Assembly (NCBI GenBank): GCA_035308905.1
Contig: DATGFS010000030.1
Span: 62,001 to 126,000, forward strand
DNA from: a bacterium
GTDB taxonomy: Bacteria > Sysuimicrobiota > Sysuimicrobiia > Sysuimicrobiales > Segetimicrobiaceae
Direction: 5' to 3'
DNA: 64,000 nucleotides
The notes under the pieces were generated by a model, which searched no databases, was not told the DNA's origin, and was given only the letters and a program-made list of their open reading frames with translations. Position numbers and translations under genes: made by a program. Below, piece by piece: positions 62,892-64,000 of this stretch (its first letter is position 1; each line of letters starts with the position of its first letter).

Positions 62892-63338
62892 CTAAGCCTG
62901 GCGGCGTTTGAGGAGCCGAAGCTCGGTTACGCCCGACGCCGCGTCGTGATGCGCGTCGACCTCGTCGACGAGGCACTGCATGAGGAACAGCCCGAGCCGG
63001 CTCTCATCGATCGGCGTGTCACCGCCGTGGGCCGCGCCCGCTCCGTCTCTCGCCCAAGCCGGCGCCGGCACCCTCGCCGAGACGAGCACCTCGATAGCGC
63101 CCGGCGCCAGGACGAAGGCCGTCGTGAGCGGCTGCGTCCCGTCGGGCCCCGCGACGATCAACGCGGTGCAGGCCTCGCCCACGGCGATCTTGAGATCCTC
63201 GATCTCGTCGTAGGTGAACCCCTGCCGCGCCGCCACGGTCGCGGCGGTCAGCCGCGCCACGCTGACGAACTCCGGGCGGACGGGAATCGAGATCTCGACG
63301 CGTTCGTGCCCCTCGCGCGTCTGCCCTTTGGGCGCCAC
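62892..63338 (-). CDS. RsbW/SpoIIAB-like anti-sigma factor
   Basis: In this 148-aa GHKL-fold protein, blocks are VEISIPVRPEFVSVARLTA, IEDLKIAVGEACTALI (N-box region) and ESRLGLFLMQCLVDEVD (G-box region). In active kinases the N-box reads EACTNAI; here it is EACTALI, so the Mg-binding Asn is missing. It may still bind the sigma factor without kinase activity. GTG 63338 is chosen because no other start keeps the first strand. Confidence 0.82.
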   Translation of the reverse strand: MAPKGQTREGHERVEISIPVRPEFVSVARLTAATVAARQGFTYDEIEDLKIAVGEACTALIVAGPDGTQPLTTAFVLAPGAIEVLVSARVPAPAWARDGAGAAHGGDTPIDESRLGLFLMQCLVDEVDAHHDAASGVTELRLLKRRQA

Positions 63339-63339
63339 G

Positions 63340-63726
63340 TCAGTTCTCCGGTTCGCCAAAGTGTGTTGGCTCCTCCATGCCCCCCGCGGCGCCGCGCCCC
63401 GCGTCGAACGCGCGGCGCAGACGGTCGGTCCGTTCCTCAAACGCGGACCGCCCGCGCGACACCGCCTCCCCGGCCGCGTCCCGCGCACGGGACACGAAAT
63501 CGTCGGCGCCGGTGCGCACGCGGTCGGCGAAATCTCCGGCGGCCTGCCGGGCCTGTTCCGCGACGTCGTCGGCCGTTGTCCTCGCCCGATCGCGGAGCCG
63601 CTCGCCCTCGCGCCGGATGCGGTCCCGCGTCTCGCTGCCGGTCTGAGGCGCGAACAGCAGTCCGAGCGCCAGTCCGATCATCCCGCCAATGAAGATCCCG
63701 ACGGCAAAGTCACGGCGTTCGGTCAT
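63340..63726 (-). CDS. YtxH-like envelope/stress protein
   Basis: This 128-aa protein has a single N-terminal helix FAVGIFIGGMIGLALGLLFAP followed by a charged coiled-coil-like region with repeated Arg/Asp/Ala heptads (RDRIRREGERLRDRARTTAD). This matches the YtxH family of general-stress membrane proteins. ATG 63726 has GGAGGG six bases upstream. It follows a DUF948-type gene, the usual ytxG-ytxH order. Confidence 0.85.
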   Translation of the reverse strand: MTERRDFAVGIFIGGMIGLALGLLFAPQTGSETRDRIRREGERLRDRARTTADDVAEQARQAAGDFADRVRTGADDFVSRARDAAGEAVSRGRSAFEERTDRLRRAFDAGRGAAGGMEEPTHFGEPEN

Positions 63727-64000
63727 GCGTAGCCCTCCTCCTCTCGCGTCGAGGCCATAAGAACTGTATACCCTCGCGCAGCGCGGTAAGTAACCCCGCC
63801 GCGCTGGCCACGGACGGGCCCACCACATCCGCCGCCATGTAGCGCATCGCGGCGCCGGCAAGTTCCACGGTCCGCGCGGTCGCCGCGGTCAGACGATCCA
63901 TGCGTTCGACCGCCTCCGCAAGGCCGCCGATCGCGTCCATCGTCCGCTCCGCCTTGGCCGTCGCCTCGCGCAGCTCCGTGATCAGCGCCGGCAGCGTGCC
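63710..64000 (-). CDS. DUF948/YtxG-like protein, partial (5' end outside window)
   Basis: The minus-strand frame is open to the right edge. Visible residues LPALITELREATAKAERTMD, then GGLAEAVERMDRLTAA and MRYMAADVVGPSVASA, match the C-terminal part of DUF948 proteins, which have one membrane helix and a long amphipathic helix. Its stop overlaps the YtxH start by 17 bases. Confidence 0.7.
   Translation of the reverse strand, partial: GTLPALITELREATAKAERTMDAIGGLAEAVERMDRLTAATARTVELAGAAMRYMAADVVGPSVASAAGLLTALREGIQFLWPRRERRRATHDRTP

Overview
The window comes from a high-GC bacterial chromosome. It is almost entirely densely packed housekeeping and metabolic genes, mostly on the minus strand, often overlapping by 1-4 bases (ATGA, GTGA, TGATG), with GTG starts very common. 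Gene order points to a Terrabacteria-type (Firmicutes-like or deep candidate-phylum) lineage: cmk-plsC / ispH-der-plsY, scpA-scpB-dac, nusB through pyrG, rimP-nusA-ylxR-infB-DUF503-rbfA-nrnA-truB-ribF, and an anti-sigma/sigma pair of SigB/SigF type. A tRNA T-loop modification set (TrmI, TtuA, TtuB) suggests a thermophile or an ancestor that was one. The lineage statement is inference; no rRNA gene is present to settle it.

Layout. 1-2.0 kb: a partial PAP2-family membrane phosphatase, a frameshifted gene remnant, about 0.8 kb without a gene, and tRNA-Pro(GGG). 2.0-14 kb: the lipid/isoprenoid/ribosome-assembly cluster panE-plsY-der-ispH and plsC-cmk, split by a 6.7-kb regulatory block made of two copies of one module. 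Each copy pairs a MEDS-Crp fusion regulator with a divergent HD-GYP protein. 14-19.8 kb: a GT39-type glycosyltransferase, a PspC protein, a CitE-like lyase, a D,D-carboxypeptidase and scpBA. 19.8-25.8 kb: M50 protease, lysA, thiolase, a tiny DUF3096 membrane protein, then trmI-ttuA-ttuB and the B12-binding small subunit of an acyl-CoA mutase. 25.9-34.3 kb: an MBL-fold protein, a secreted unknown, the large mutase subunit, etfA-etfB, acyl-CoA dehydrogenase, a serine hydrolase and 3-hydroxyacyl-CoA dehydrogenase. 34.3-39.8 kb: nucleoside salvage (pyrimidine phosphorylase, pnp, deoB), Nudix and a branched-chain aminotransferase. 39.9-45.1 kb: nusB-acyP-FPP synthase-tlyA-nadK-pyrG. 45.1-53.7 kb: the rimP-to-ribF translation operon with its promoter and a structured leader. 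53.8-64 kb: a monooxygenase, lipase, asnS, HAD and LLM enzymes, an orphan ParA with a Cys-rich partner, cca, and an rsbW-sigma-YtxH-DUF948 stress-type cluster.

Themes. (1) The two MEDS-Crp/HD-GYP modules also share their intergenic DNA: a GTGYG-N4-CGCAC inverted repeat and a GCGGCAGCGACG box at identical spacing, followed by a TANNNT hexamer. This looks like a duplicated sensory circuit linking an unknown ligand to cyclic-di-nucleotide turnover, and it sits inside an otherwise conserved operon. (2) The mutase carries the Phe/Gln active-site pair of isobutyryl-CoA mutase, and its neighbours form a branched/short-chain acyl-CoA pathway. (3) The predicted TtuB sulfur carrier has a 9-residue tail after its Gly-Gly. 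(4) An imperfect palindrome of about 30 bp recurs at least six times, between genes and also in frame inside scpB, truB and an unknown gene. (5) Several transcription units start with a -10-like hexamer 6-9 bases before the start codon, as expected for leaderless mRNAs.
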